A stretch of 64,000 nt of DNA from Clusia tigrina (taxonomy: Eukaryota; Arthropoda; Insecta; Diptera; Clusiidae). Positions 24,111 to 36,200 of the stretch are shown here, in pieces. Below the pieces are notes generated by a model, which was given only the letters and a program-made list of their open reading frames with translations, searched no databases and was not told the origin of the DNA. The stretch spans positions 116,420,542-116,484,541 of the forward strand of contig OV050032.1 in NCBI GenBank assembly GCA_920105625.2. The letters are read 5' to 3'. The translations under genes and the position numbers were made by a program. Position 1 is the first letter of the stretch; each line of letters starts with the position of its first letter.

Positions 24111-24160
24111 TTATGGCGCTCCAGTAAAAAGTTACAAGCATTTGTATGTTGCAAACTTTG
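24111..24160 (+). repeat. Chimeric monomer (recombination junction 1)
   Basis: Elsewhere in the left and middle array u13 G ('tatggcgctcc') is followed by u42 A and u50 C ('gaatgttgcc'). Here u13 G at 24,116 is followed by the common 'gtatgttgcaaac'. The switch lies within 24,117-24,144, a stretch identical in both parents. The next unit begins the 'ggggtgttt...ttctcag' cassette, which at 22.1-22.6 kb lies a few units further along. An exchange that removed the intervening monomers explains this. Confidence 0.6.
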
Positions 24161-25180
24161 ATAGGTGTAGGACGTACCGTAAAGAAGTTAGGGGTGTTTG
24201 AAGTTTTCTCAGTTTTTTATTTGGGACTCTAGGGTAGCAAAGCTTTGAGCGATAGCTTAAATTGGCAAGCGGCTCGGGTACTTCATTGTTACAAAATTTC
24301 AAGGTTTTATGGCGCTCCAGTAAAAAGTTACAAGCATTTGAATGTTGCCCACTTTGATAGGTGTAGGACGTACCATAAATAAGTTAGGGGCGTTTGAAGT
24401 TTTATCAGTGTTTGATTTGGGAATCTAGGGTAGCATAGCTTCGAGCGATAGCTTAAATTGACAAGAGGCTCGAGTACTTTATTGTTACCAAATTTCAAGG
24501 TTTTATGACGCTCCAGTAAAAAGTTACAAGCATTTGTATGTTGCAAACTTTGATAGGTGTAGGACGTACCGTAAAGAAGTTAGGGGCGTTTGAAGTTTTA
24601 TCAGTGTTTGATTTGGGACTCAAGGGTAGCATAGCTTTGAGCGATGGCTTAAATTGACAAGAGGCTCGAGTACTTTATTGTTACAAAATTTCCAGGTTTT
24701 ATGACGCTCCAGTAAAAAGCTACAAGCATTTGTATGTTGCAAACTTTGATAGGTGTAGGATGTACCGTAAAGAAGTTAGGGGCGTTTGAAGTTTTATCAG
24801 TGTTTGATTTGGGACTCTAGGGTAGCATAGCTTTGAGCGATGGCTGAAATTGACAAGAGTCTCGAGTACTTTATTGTTACAAAATTTCTAGGTTTTATGA
24901 CGCTCCAGTAAAAAGTTACAAGCATTTGTATGTTGCAAACTTTGATAGTTGTAGGACGTACCGTAAAGAAGTTAGGGGCGTTTGAAGTTTTATCAGTGTT
25001 TGATTTGGGACTCTAGGGTAGAATAGCTTTGAGCGATAGCTTAAAATGACAAGAGGCTCGGGTACTTCATTGTTACAAAATTTCAAGGTTTTATGACGCT
25101 CCAGTAAAAAGTTACAAGCATTTATATGTTGCAAACTTTGATAGGTGTAGGACGTACCGTAAAGAAGTTAGGGGCGTTTG

Positions 25181-25183
25181 AAT
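25181..25183 (+). other. One-base deletion (u100)
   Basis: 'gtttgaattttatc' replaces 'gtttgaagttttatc'. It is private: the paralogous unit 14 units on, near 27,921, keeps the base. Confidence 0.8.
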
Positions 25184-25999
25184 TTTATCAGTTTTTGATT
25201 TGGGACTCTAGGGTAGCATAGCTTTGAGCGATAGCTTAAATTGGCAAGAGGCTCGGGTACTTCATTGTTACAAAATTTCAAGGTTCTATGGCGCTCCAGT
25301 AAAAAGTTACAAGCATTTGAATGTTGCCAACTTTGATAGGTGTAGGACGTACCATAAAGAAGTTAGGGGCGTTTGAAGTTTTATCAGTGTTTGCTTTGGG
25401 ACTCTAGGGTAGCATAGCTTTGAGCGATAGCTTAAATTGACAAGAGGCTCGAGTACTTTATTGTTACAAAATTTCAAGGTTTTATGACGCTCCAGTTAAA
25501 AGTTACAAGCATTTGTATGTTGCAAACTTTGATAGGTGTAGGACGTACCGTAAAGAAGTTAGGGGCGTTTGAAGTTTTATCAGTGTTTGATTTGGGACTC
25601 AAGGGTAGCATAGCTTTGAGCGATAGCTTAAATTGACAAGAGGCTCGAGTACTTTATTGTTACAAAATTTCAAGGTTTTATGACGCTCCAGTAAAAAGTT
25701 ACAAGCATTTGTATGTTGCAAACTTTGATAGGTGTAGGACGTACCGTAAAGAAGTTAGGGGCGTTTGAAGTTTTATCAGTGTTTGATTTGGGACTCAAGG
25801 GTAGCATAGCTTTGAGCGATGGCTTAAATTGACAAGAGGCTCGAGTACTTTATTGTTACAAAATTTCAAGGTTTTATGACGCTCCAGTAAAAAGCTACAA
25901 GCATTTGTATGTTGCAAACTTTGATAGGTGTAGGATGTACCGTAAAGAAGTTAGGGGCGTTTGAAGTTTTATCAGTGTTTGATTTGGGACTCTAGGGTA

Positions 26000-27923
26000 G
26001 CATAGCTTTGAGCGATGGCTTAAATTGACAAGAGGCTCGAGTACTTTATTGTTACAAAATTTCTAGGTTTTATGACGCTCCAGTAAAAAGTTACAAGCAT
26101 TTGTATGTTGCAAACTTTGATAGTTGTAGGACGTACCGTAAAGAAGTTAGGGGCGTTTGAAGTTTTATCAGTGTTTGATTTGGGACTCTAGGGTAGAATA
26201 GCTTTGAGCGATAGCTTAAAATGACAAGAGGCTCGGGTACTTCATTGTTACAAAATTTCAAGGTTTTATGACGCTCCAGTAAAAAGTTACAAGCATTTGT
26301 ATGTTGCAAACTTTGATAGGTGTAGGACGTACCGTAAAGAAGTTAGGGGCGTTTGAAGTTTTATCAGTTTTTGATTTGGGACTCTAGGGTAGCATAGCTT
26401 TGAGCGATAGCTTAAATTGGCAAGAGGCTCGGGTACTTCATTGTTACAAAATTTTAAGGTTTTATGGCGCTCCAGTAAAAAGTTACAAGCATTTGAATGT
26501 TGCCAACTTTGATAGGTGTAGGACGTACCATAAAGAAGTTAGGGGCGTTTGAAGTTTTATCAGTGTTTGATTTGGGACTCTAGGGTAGCATAGCTTTGAG
26601 CGATAGCTTAAATTGACAAGAGGCTCGAGTACTTTATTGTTACAAAATTTCAAGGTTTTATGACGCTCCAGTAAAAAGTTACAAGAATTTGTATGTTGCA
26701 AACTTTGATAGGTGTAGGACGTACCGTAAAGAAGTTAGGAGCGTTTGAAGTTTTATCAGTGTTTGATTTGGGACTCAAGGGTAGCATAGCTTTGAGCGAT
26801 GGCTTAAATTGACAAGAGGCTCGAGTATTTTATTGTTACAAAATTTCAAGGTTTTATGACGCTCCAGTAAAAAGTTACAAGCATTTGTATGTTGCAAACT
26901 TTGATAGGTGTAGGACGTACCGTAAAGAAGTTAGGGGTGTTTGAAGTTTTCTCAGTTTTTTATTTGGGACTCTAGGGTAGCATAGCTTTGAGCGATAGCT
27001 TAAATTGGCAAGCGGCTCGGGTACTTCATTGTTACAAAATTTCAAGGTTTTATGGCGCTCCAGTAAAAAGTTACAAGCATTTGAATGTTGCCCACTTTGA
27101 TAGGTGTAGGACGTACCATAAATAAGTTAGGGGCGTTTGAAGTTTTATCAGTGTTTGATTTGGGACTCTAGGGTAGCATAGCTTTGAGCGATAGCTTAAA
27201 TTGACAAGAGGCTCGAATACTTTATTGTTACCAAATTTCAAGGTTTTATGACGCTCCAGTAAAAAGTTACAAGCATTTGTATGTTGCAAACTTTGATAGG
27301 TGTAGGACGTACCGTAAAGAAGTTAGGGGCGTTTGAAGTTTTATCAGTGTTTGATTTGGGACTCAAGGGTAGCATAGCTTTGAGCGATGGCTTAAATTGA
27401 CAAGAGGCTCGAGTACTTTATTGTTACAAAATTTCCAGGTTTTATGACGCTCCAGTAAAAAGCTACAAGCATTTGTATGTTGCAAACTTTGATAGGTGTA
27501 GGATGTACCGTAAAGAAGTTAGGGGCGTTTGAAGTTTTATCAGTGTTTGATTTGGGACTCTAGGGTAGCATAGCTTTGAGCGATGGCTTAAATTGACAAG
27601 AGGCTCGAGTACTTTATTGTTACAAAATTTCTAGGTTTTATGACGCTCCAGTAAAAAGTTACAAGCATTTGTATGTTGCAAACTTTGATAGTTGTAGGAC
27701 GTACCGTAAAGAAGTTAGGGGCGTTTGAAGTTTTATCAGTGTTTGATTTGGGACTCTAGGGTAGAATAGCTTTGAGCGATAGCTTAAAATGACAAGAGGC
27801 TCGGGTACTTCATTGTTACAAAATTTCAAGGTTTTATGACGCTCCAGTAAAAAGTTACAAGCATTTATATGTTGCAAACTTTGATAGGTGTAGGAAGTAC
27901 CGTAAAGAAGTTAGGGGCGTTTG
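26000..27923 (+). repeat. Right copy of the 22-unit and 14-unit duplications
   Basis: The left part matches 21,700-23,250: the 'ttacaagaatttg' unit at 26,680, 'gttaggagcg' at 26,735 and 'ctcagttttttatttggg' at 26,952. From about 26,905 it also matches 24,160 onward: 'gttaccaaat' at 27,229, 'tttccagg' at 27,432, 'catttatatg' at 27,863. It therefore joins two duplication lineages before running into the 27/28-unit HOR. Repeat DNA only. Confidence 0.7.
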
Positions 27924-30900
27924 AAGTTTTATCAGTTTTTGATTTGGGACTCTAGGGTAGCATAGCTTTGAGCGATAGCTTAAATTGGCAAGAGGCTCGG
28001 GTACTTCATTGCTACAAAATTTCAAGGTTCTATGGCGCTCCAGTAAAAAGTTACAAGCATTTGAATGTTGCCAACTTTGATAGGTGTAGGACGTACCATA
28101 AAGAAGTTAGGGGCGTTTGAAGTTTTATCAGTGTTTGATTTGGGACTCTAGGGTAGCATAGCTTTGAGCGATAGCTTAAATTGACAAGAGGCTCTAGTAC
28201 TTTATTGTTACAAAATTTCAAGGTTTTATGACGCTCCAGTTAAAAGTTACAAGCATTTGTATGTTGCAAACTTTGATAGGTGTAGGACGTACCGTAAAGA
28301 AGTTAGGGGCGTTTGAAGTTTTATCAGTGTTTGATTTGGGACTCAAGGGTAGCTTAGCTTTGAGCGATGGCTTAAATTGACAAAAGGCTCGAGTATTTTA
28401 TTGTTACAAAATTTCAAGGTTTTATGACGCTCCAGTAAAAAGTTACAAGCATTTGTATGTTGCAAACTTTGATAGGTGTAGGACGTACCGTAAAGAAGTT
28501 AGGGGCGTTTGAAGTTTTATCAGTGTTTGATTTGGGACTCAAGGGTAGCATAGCTTTGAGCGATAGCTTAAATTGACAAGAGGCTCGAGTACTTTATTGT
28601 TACAAAATTTCAAGGTTTTATGACGCTCCAGTAAAAAGTTACAAGCATTTGTATGTTGCAAACTTTGATAGGTGTAGGACGTACCGTAAAGAAGTTAGGG
28701 GCGTTTGAAGTTTTATCAGTGTTTGATTTGGGACTCAAGGGTAGCATAGCTTTGAGCGATGGCTTAAATTGACAAGAGGCTCGAGTACTTTATTGTTACA
28801 AAATTTCAAGGTTTTATGACGCTCCAGTAAAAAGTTACAAGCATTTGTATGTTGCAAACTTTGATAGGTGTAGGACGTACCGTAAAGAAGTTAGGGGCGT
28901 TTGAAGTTTTATCAGTGTTTGATTTGGGACTCAAGGGTAGCATAGCTTTGAGCGATGGCTTAAATTGACGAGAGGCTCGAGTATTTTATTGTCACCAAAT
29001 TTCAAGGTTTTATGACGCTCCAGTAAAAAGTTACAAGCATTTGTATGTTGCAAACTTTGATAGCTGTAGGACGTACCGTAAAGAAGTTAGGGGTGTTTGA
29101 AGTTTTCTCAGTTTTTGATTTGGGACTCTAGGGTAGCATAGCTTTGACCGATAGCTTAAATTGGCATGCGGCTCGGGTACTTCATTGTTACAAAATTTCA
29201 AGGTTTTATGGCGCTCCAGTAAAAAGTTACAAGCATTTGAATGTTGCCCACTTTGATAGGTGTAGGACGTACCATAAATAAGTTAGGGGCGTTTGAAGTT
29301 TTATCAGTGTTTGATTTGGGACTCTAGGGTAGCATAGCTTTGAGCGATGGCTTAAATTGACAAGAGGCTCGAGTACTTTATTGTTACAAAATTTAAAGGT
29401 TTTATGACGCTCCAGTAAAAATTTACAAGCATTTGTATGTTGCAAACTTTGATAGGTGTAGGACGTACCGTAAAGAAGTTAGGGGCGTTTGAAGTTTTAT
29501 CAGTTTTTGATTTGGGACTCTAGGGTAGCATAGCTTTGAGCGATAGCTTAAATTGGCAAGAGACTCGATTACTTCATTGTTACAAAATTTCAAGGTTTTA
29601 TGGCGCTTCAGTAAAAAGTTACAAGCATTTGAATGTTGCCAACTTTGATAGGTGTAGGACGTACCATAAAGGAGTTAGGAGCGTTTGAAGTTTTATCAGT
29701 GTTTGATTTGGGACTCTAGGGTAGCATAGCTTTGAGCGATAGCTTAAATTGACAAGAGGCTCGAGTACTTTATTGTTACAAAATTTCAAGGTTTTATGAC
29801 GCTCCAGTAAAAAGTTACAAGCATTTGTATGTTACAAACTTTGATAGGTGTAGGACGTACCGTAAAGAAGTTAGGGGCGTTTGAAGTTTTATCAGTGTTT
29901 GATTTGGGACTCAAGGGTAGCATAGCTTTGAGCGATGGCTTAAATTGACAAGAGGATCGAGTATTTTATTGTTACAAAATTTCAAGGTTTTATGACGCTC
30001 CAGTAAAAAGTTACAAGCATTTGTATGATTCAAACTTTGATAGGTGTAGGACGTACCGTAAAGAAGTTAGGGGTGTTTGCAGTTTTCTCAGTTTTTGATT
30101 TGGGACTCTAGGGTAGCATAGCTTTGAGCGATAGCTTAAATTGGCAAGCGGCTCGGGTACTTCATTGTTACAAAGTTTCAAGGTTTTATGGCGCTCCAGT
30201 AAAAAGTTACAAGCATTTCAATGTTGCCAACTTTGATAGGTGTAGGACGTACCATAAAGAAGTTAGGGGCGTTTGAAGTTTTATCAATTTTTGATTTGGG
30301 ACTCTAGGGTAGCATAGCTTTGAGCGATAGCTTAAATTGACAAGAGGCTCGAGAACTTTATTGTTACCAAATTTCAAGGTTTTATGACGCTCCAGTAAAA
30401 AGTTACAAGCATTTGTATGTTGCAAACTTTGATAGGTGTAGGACGTACCGTAAAGAAGTTAGGGGCGTTTGAAATTTTATCAGTGTTTGGTTTGGGACTC
30501 TAGGGTAGCATAGCTTTGAGCGATGGTTTAAATTGACAAGAGGCTCGGGTACTTTATTGTTACAAAATTTCAAGGTTTTATGACGGTCCAGTAAAAAGTT
30601 ACAAGCATTTGTATGTTGCAAACTTTGATAGGTGTAGGACGTACCGTAAAGAAGTTAGGGGCGTTTGAAGTTTTATCAGTGTTTGATTTGGGACTCTAGG
30701 GTAGCATAGCTTTGAGCGATCGCTTAAATTGACAAGAGGCTCGAGTAGTTTATTGTTACAAAATTTCAAGTTATTATGACGCTCCAGTAAAAAGTTACAA
30801 GCATTTGTATGTTGCAAACTTTGATAGGTGTAGGACGTACCGTAAAGAAGTTAGGGGTGTTTGAAGTTTTATCAGTGTTTGATTTGGGACTCAAGGGTAG

Positions 30901-33214
30901 CATAGATTGGAGCGATGGCTTAAATTGACAAGAGGCTCGAGTACTTTATTGTTACAAAATTTAAAGGTTTTATGACGCTCCAGTAAAAAGTTACAAGCAT
31001 TTGTATGTTGCAAACTTTGATAGGTGTAGGACGTACCGTAAAGAAGTTAGGGGCGTTTGAAGTTTTATCAGTGTTTGATTTGGGACTCTAGGGTAGCATA
31101 GCTTTGAGCGATGGCTTAAATTGACAAGAGGCTCGGGTACTTTATTGTTACAAAATTTCAAGATTTTATGACGCTCCAGTAAAAAGTTACAAGCATTTGT
31201 ATGTTGCAAACTTTGATAGGTGTAGGACGTACCGTAAAGAAGTTAGGGGCGTTTGAAGATTTATCAGTGTTTGATATGGGACTCAGGGGTAGCATAGCTT
31301 TGAGCGATGGCTTAAATTGACAAGAGGCTCGAGTACTTTATTGTTACCATATTTCAAGGTTTTATGACGCTCCAGTAAAAAGTTACAAGCATTTGTATGT
31401 TGCAAACTTTGATAGTTGTAGGACGTATCGTAAAGAAGTTAGGGGCGTTTGTAGTTTTATCAGTGTTTGATTTGGGACTCTAGGATAGCATAGCTTTGAG
31501 CGATAGCTTAAATTGACAAGAGGCTCGAGTACTTTATTGTTACAAAATTTCAAGGTTTTATGACGCTCCAGTAAAAAGTTACAAGCATTTGTATGTTGCA
31601 AACTTTGATAGGTGTAGGACGTACCGTAAAGAATTTAGGGGCGTTTGAAGTTTTATCAGTGTTTGATTTGGGACTCTAGGGTAGCATAGCTTTGAGCGAT
31701 GGCTTAAATTGACAAGAGGCTCGAGTACTTTATTGTTACAAAATTTCAAGGTTTTATGACGCTCCAGTAAAAAGTTACAAGCATTTGTATGTTGCAAACT
31801 TTGATAGGTGTAGGATGTACCGTAAAGAAGTTAGGGGCGTTTGAAGTTTTATCAGTGTTTGATTTGGGACTCTAGGGTAGCATAGCTTTGAGCGATGGCT
31901 TAAATTGACAAGAGGCTCGATTACTTTATTGTTACAAAATTTCAAGGTTTTATGACGCTCCAGTAAAAAGTTACAAGCATTTGTATGTTGCAAACTTTGA
32001 TAGTTGTAGGACTTGCCGTAAAGAAGTTAGGGGCGTTTGAAGTTTTATCAGTGTTTGATTTGGGACTCTAGGGTAGAATAGCTTTGAGCGATAGCTTAAA
32101 ATGACAAGAGGCTCGGGTACTTCATTGTTACAAAATTTCAAAGTTTTATGACGCTCCAGTAAAAAGTTACAAGCATTTGTATGTTGCAAACTTTGATAGG
32201 TGTAGGACGTACCGTAAAGAAGTTAGGGGCGTTTGAAGTTTTATCAGTTTTTGATTTGGGATTCTAGGGTAGCATCGCTTTGAGCGACAGCTTAAATTGG
32301 CAAGAGGCTCGGGTACTTCATTGTTACAAAATTTCAAGGTTTTATGGCGCTCCAGTAAAAAGTTACAAGCATTTGAATGTTGCCAACTTTGATAGGTGTA
32401 GGACGTACCATAAAGAAGTTAGGAGCGTTTGAAGTTTTATCAGTGTTTGATTTGGGACTCTAGGGTAGCATAGCTTTGAGCGATAGCTTAAATTGACAAG
32501 AGGCTCGAGTACTTTATTGTTACAAAATTTCAAGGTTTTATGACGCTCCAGTAAAATGTTACAAGCATTTGTATGTTGCAAACTTTGATAGTTGTAGGAC
32601 GTACCGTAAAGAAGTTAGGGGCGTTTGAAGTTTTATCAGTGTTTGATTTGGGACTCTAGGGTAGCATAGATTTGAGCGATGGCTTAAATTGACAAGAGGC
32701 TCGAGTACTTTATTGTTACAAAATTTCAAGATTTTATGACGCTCCAGTAAAAAGTTACAAGCATTTGTATGTTGCAAACTTTGATAGGTGTAGGACGTAC
32801 CGTAAAGAAGTTAGGGGCGTTTGAAGATTTATCAGGTTTGATATGGGACTCAAGGATAGCATAGCTTTGAGCGATGGCTTAAATTGACAAGAGGCTCGAG
32901 CACTTTATTGTTACAATATTTCAAGGTTTTATGACGCTCCAGTAAAAAGTTACAAGCATTTGTATGTTGCAAACTTTGATAGTTGTAGGACGTACCGAAA
33001 AGAAGTTAGGGGCGTTTGAAGTTTTATCAGTGTTTGATTTGGGACTCTAGGGTAGCATAGCTTTGAGCGATAGCTTAAATTGACAAGAGGCTCGAGTACT
33101 TTATTGTTACAAAATTTCAAGGTTTTATGACGCTCCAGTAAAAAGTTACAAGCATTTGTATGTTGCAAACTTTGATAGGTGTAGGATGTACCGTAAAGAA
33201 GGTAGGGGCGTTTG
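27924..33214 (+). repeat. 27-monomer higher-order repeat, copy 1 (5,291 bp)
   Basis: Landmarks repeat at +5,291 in copy 2: 'cattgctac' (28,007 and 33,298), 'ccagttaaaag' (28,238), 'gcttagctttg' (28,354), 'gtcaccaaat' (28,991), 'gatagctgtagg' (29,061), 'ggcatgcggctcg' (29,163), 'gttgcccac', 'gactcgattac' (29,563), 'gtatgattc' (30,027), 'gcatttcaatg' (30,213), 'caatttttg' (30,286), 'gacggtcc' (30,584), 'gatcgctta' (30,719), 'gattggagcg' (30,905) and the one-base deletion in 'atcaggtttg' (32,831). The length is 27 x 196 minus 1. Private changes include 'gacgagagg' (28,967) and 'gcgcttcag' (29,603). Repeat DNA only. Confidence 0.93.
32834..32836 (+). other. One-base deletion, HOR marker, copy 1
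   Basis: 'atcaggtttgatatg' replaces 'atcagtgtttgatatg'. It is present at the same place in all three 27/28-unit copies (32,835, 38,126 and 43,613), so it arose before the HOR was amplified. Confidence 0.88.
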
Positions 33215-33240
33215 AAGTTTTATCAGTTTTTGATTTGGGA
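33197..33240 (+). repeat. Chimeric monomer joining HOR copies 1 and 2 (junction 2)
   Basis: The left part matches the 'gtaggatg...gaaggtagggg' monomer seen at 38,475 and 43,962. The right part matches the 'cagtttttg...ggcaagaggctcggg' monomer at 38,713. At the copy 2/copy 3 boundary these are two consecutive monomers. The switch lies between 33,203 and 33,227, 25 bases identical in both parents. One exchange there removes exactly one 196-base unit and explains 5,291 versus 5,487 bp. Confidence 0.8.
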
Positions 33241-36200
33241 CTCTAGGGTAGCATAGCTTTGAGCGATAGCTTAAATTGGCAAGAGGCTCGGGTACTTCAT
33301 TGCTACAAAATTTCAAGGTTCTATGGCGCTCCAGTAAAAAGTTACAAGCATTTGAATGTTGCCAACTTTGATAGGTGTAGGACGTACCATAAAGAAGTTA
33401 GGGGCGTTTGAAGTTTTATCAGTGTTTGATTTGGGACTCTAGGGTAGCATAGCTTTGAGCGATAGCTTAAATTGACAAGAGGCTCTAGTACTTTATTGTT
33501 ACAAAATTTCAAGGTTTTATGACGCTCCAGTTAAAAGTTACAAGCATTTGTATGTTGCAAACTTTGATAGGTGTAGGACGTACCGTAAAGAAGTTAGGGG
33601 CGTTTGAAGTTTTATCAGTGTTTGATTTGGGACTCAAGGGTAGCTTAGCTTTGAGCGATGGCTTAAATTGACAAAAGGCTCGAGTATTTTATTGTTACAA
33701 AATTTCAAGGTTTTATGACGCTCCAGTAAAAAGTTATAAGCATTTGTATGTTGCAAACTTTGATAGGTGTAGGACGTACCGTAAAGAAGTTAGGGGCGTT
33801 TGAAGTTTTATCAGTGTTTGATTTGGGACTCAAGGGTAGCATAGCTTTGAGCGATAGCTTAAATTGACAAGAGGCTCGAGTACTTTATTGTTACAAAATT
33901 TCAAGGTTTTATGACGCTCCAGTAAAAAGTTACAAGCATTTGTATGTTGCAAACTTTGATAGGTGTAGGACGTACCGTAAAGAAGTTAGGGGCGTTTGAA
34001 GTTTTATCAGTGTTTGATTTGGGACTCAAGGGTAGCATAGCTTTGAGCGATGGCTTAAATTGACAAGAGGCTCGAGTACTTTATTGTTACAAAATTTCAA
34101 GGTTTTATGACGCTCCAGTAAAAAGTTACAAGCATTTGTATGTTGCAAACTTTGATAGGTGTAGGACGTACCGTAAAGAAGTTAGGGGCGTTTGAAGTTT
34201 TATCAGTGTTTGATTTGGGACTCAAGGGTAGCATAGCTTTGAGCGATGGCTTAAATTGACAAGAGGCTCGAGTATTTTATTGTCACCAAATTTCAAGGTT
34301 TTATGACGCTCCAGTAAAAAGTTACAAGCATTTGTATGTTGCAAACTTTGATAGCTGTAGGACGTACCGTAAAGAAGTTAGGGGTGTTTGAAGTTTTCTC
34401 AGTTTTTGATTTGGGACTCTAGGGTAGCATAGCTTTGACCGATAGCTTAAATTGGCATGCGGCTCGGGTACTTCATTGTTACAAAATTTCAAGGTTTTAT
34501 GGCGCTCCAGTAAAAAGTTACAAGCATTTGAATGTTGCCCACTTTGATAGGTGTAGGACGTACCATAAATAAGTTAGGGGCGTTTGAAGTTTTATCAGTG
34601 TTTGATTTGGGACTCTAGGGTAGCATAGCTTTGAGCGATGGCTTAAATTGACAAGAGGCTCGAGTACTTTATTGTTACAAAATTTAAAGGTTTTATGACG
34701 CTCCAGTAAAAATTTACAAGCATTTGTATGTTGCAAACTTTGATAGGTGTAGGACGTACCGTAAAGAAGTTAGGGGCGTTTGAAGTTTTATCAGTTTTTG
34801 ATTTGGGACTCTAGGGTAGCATAGCTTTGAGCGATAGCTTAAATTGGCAAGAGACTCGATTACTTCATTGTTACAAAATTTCAAGGTTTTATGGCGCTCC
34901 AGTAAAAAGTTACAAGCATTTGAATGTTGCCAACTTTGATAGGTGTAGGACGTACCATAAAGGAGTTAGGAGCGTTTGAAGTTTTATCAGTGTTTGATTT
35001 GGGACTCTAGGGTAGCATAGCTTTGAGCGATAGCTTAAATTGACAAGAGGCTCGAGTACTTTATTGTTACAAAATTTCAAGGTTTTATGACGCTCCAGTA
35101 AAAAGTTACAAGCATTTGTATGTTACAAACTTTGATAGGTGTAGGACGTACCGTAAAGAAGTTAGGGGCGTTTGAAGTTTTATCAGTGTTTGATTTGGGA
35201 CTCAAGGGTAGCATAGCTTTGAGCGATGGCTTAAATTGACAAGAGGATCGAGTATTTTATTGTTACAAAATTTCAAGGTTTTATGACGCTCCAGTAAAAA
35301 GTTACAAGCATTTGTATGATTCAAACTTTGATAGGTGTAGGACGTACCGTAAAGAAGTTAGGGGTGTTTGCAGTTTTCTCAGTTTTTGATTTGGGACTCT
35401 AGGGTAGCATAGCTTTGAGCGATAGCTTAAATTGGCAAGCGGCTCGGGTACTTCATTGTTACAAAGTTTCAAGGTTTTATGGCGCTCCAGTAAAAAGTTA
35501 CAAGCATTTCAATGTTGCCAACTTTGATAGGTGTAGGACGTACCATAAAGAAGTTAGGGGCGTTTGAAGTTTTATCAATTTTTGATTTGGGACTCTAGGG
35601 TAGCATAGCTTTGAGCGATAGCTTAAATTGACAAGAGGCTCGAGAACTTTATTGTTACCAAATTTCAAGGTTTTATGACGCTCCAGTAAAAAGTTACAAG
35701 CATTTGTATGTTGCAAACTTTGATAGGTGTAGGACGTACCGTAAAGAAGTTAGGGGCGTTTGAAATTTTATCAGTGTTTGGTTTGGGACTCTAGGGTAGC
35801 ATAGCTTTGAGCGATGGTTTAAATTGACAAGAGGCTCGGGTACTTTATTGTTACAAAATTTCAAGGTTTTATGACGGTCCAGTAAAAAGTTACAAGCATT
35901 TGTATGTTGCAAACTTTGATAGGTGTAGGACGTACCGTAAAGAAGTTAGGGGCGTTTGGAGTTTTATCAGTGTTTGATTTGGGACTCTAGGGTAGCATAG
36001 CTTTGAGCGATCGCTTAAATTGACAAGAGGCTCGAGTAGTTTATTGTTACAAAATTTCAAGTTATTATGACGCTCCAGTAAAAAGTTACAAGCATTTGTA
36101 TGTTGCAAACTTTGATAGGTGTAGGACGTACCGTAAAGAAGTTAGGGGTGTTTGAAGTTTTATCAGTGTTTGATTTGGGACTCAAGGGTAGCATAGATTG

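Larger units (their letters stand above)
23300..26000 (+). repeat. Mosaic segment with 8- and 14-unit offsets
   Basis: About 24,160-24,880 repeats 22,590-23,310 (8 units away): 'ctcagttttttatttggg', 'caagcggctcggg', 'gttgcccac', 'gttaccaaat', 'tttccagg'. About 24,160-25,610 also matches 26,905-28,350 (14 units away less one base), including a unit with 'catttatatg' (25,120), 'ggttctatggcgc' (25,281) and 'ccagttaaaag' (25,490). The one-base deletion at 25,182 is private. A chimeric monomer at 24,117-24,144 is listed separately. No gene is seen. Confidence 0.7.
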
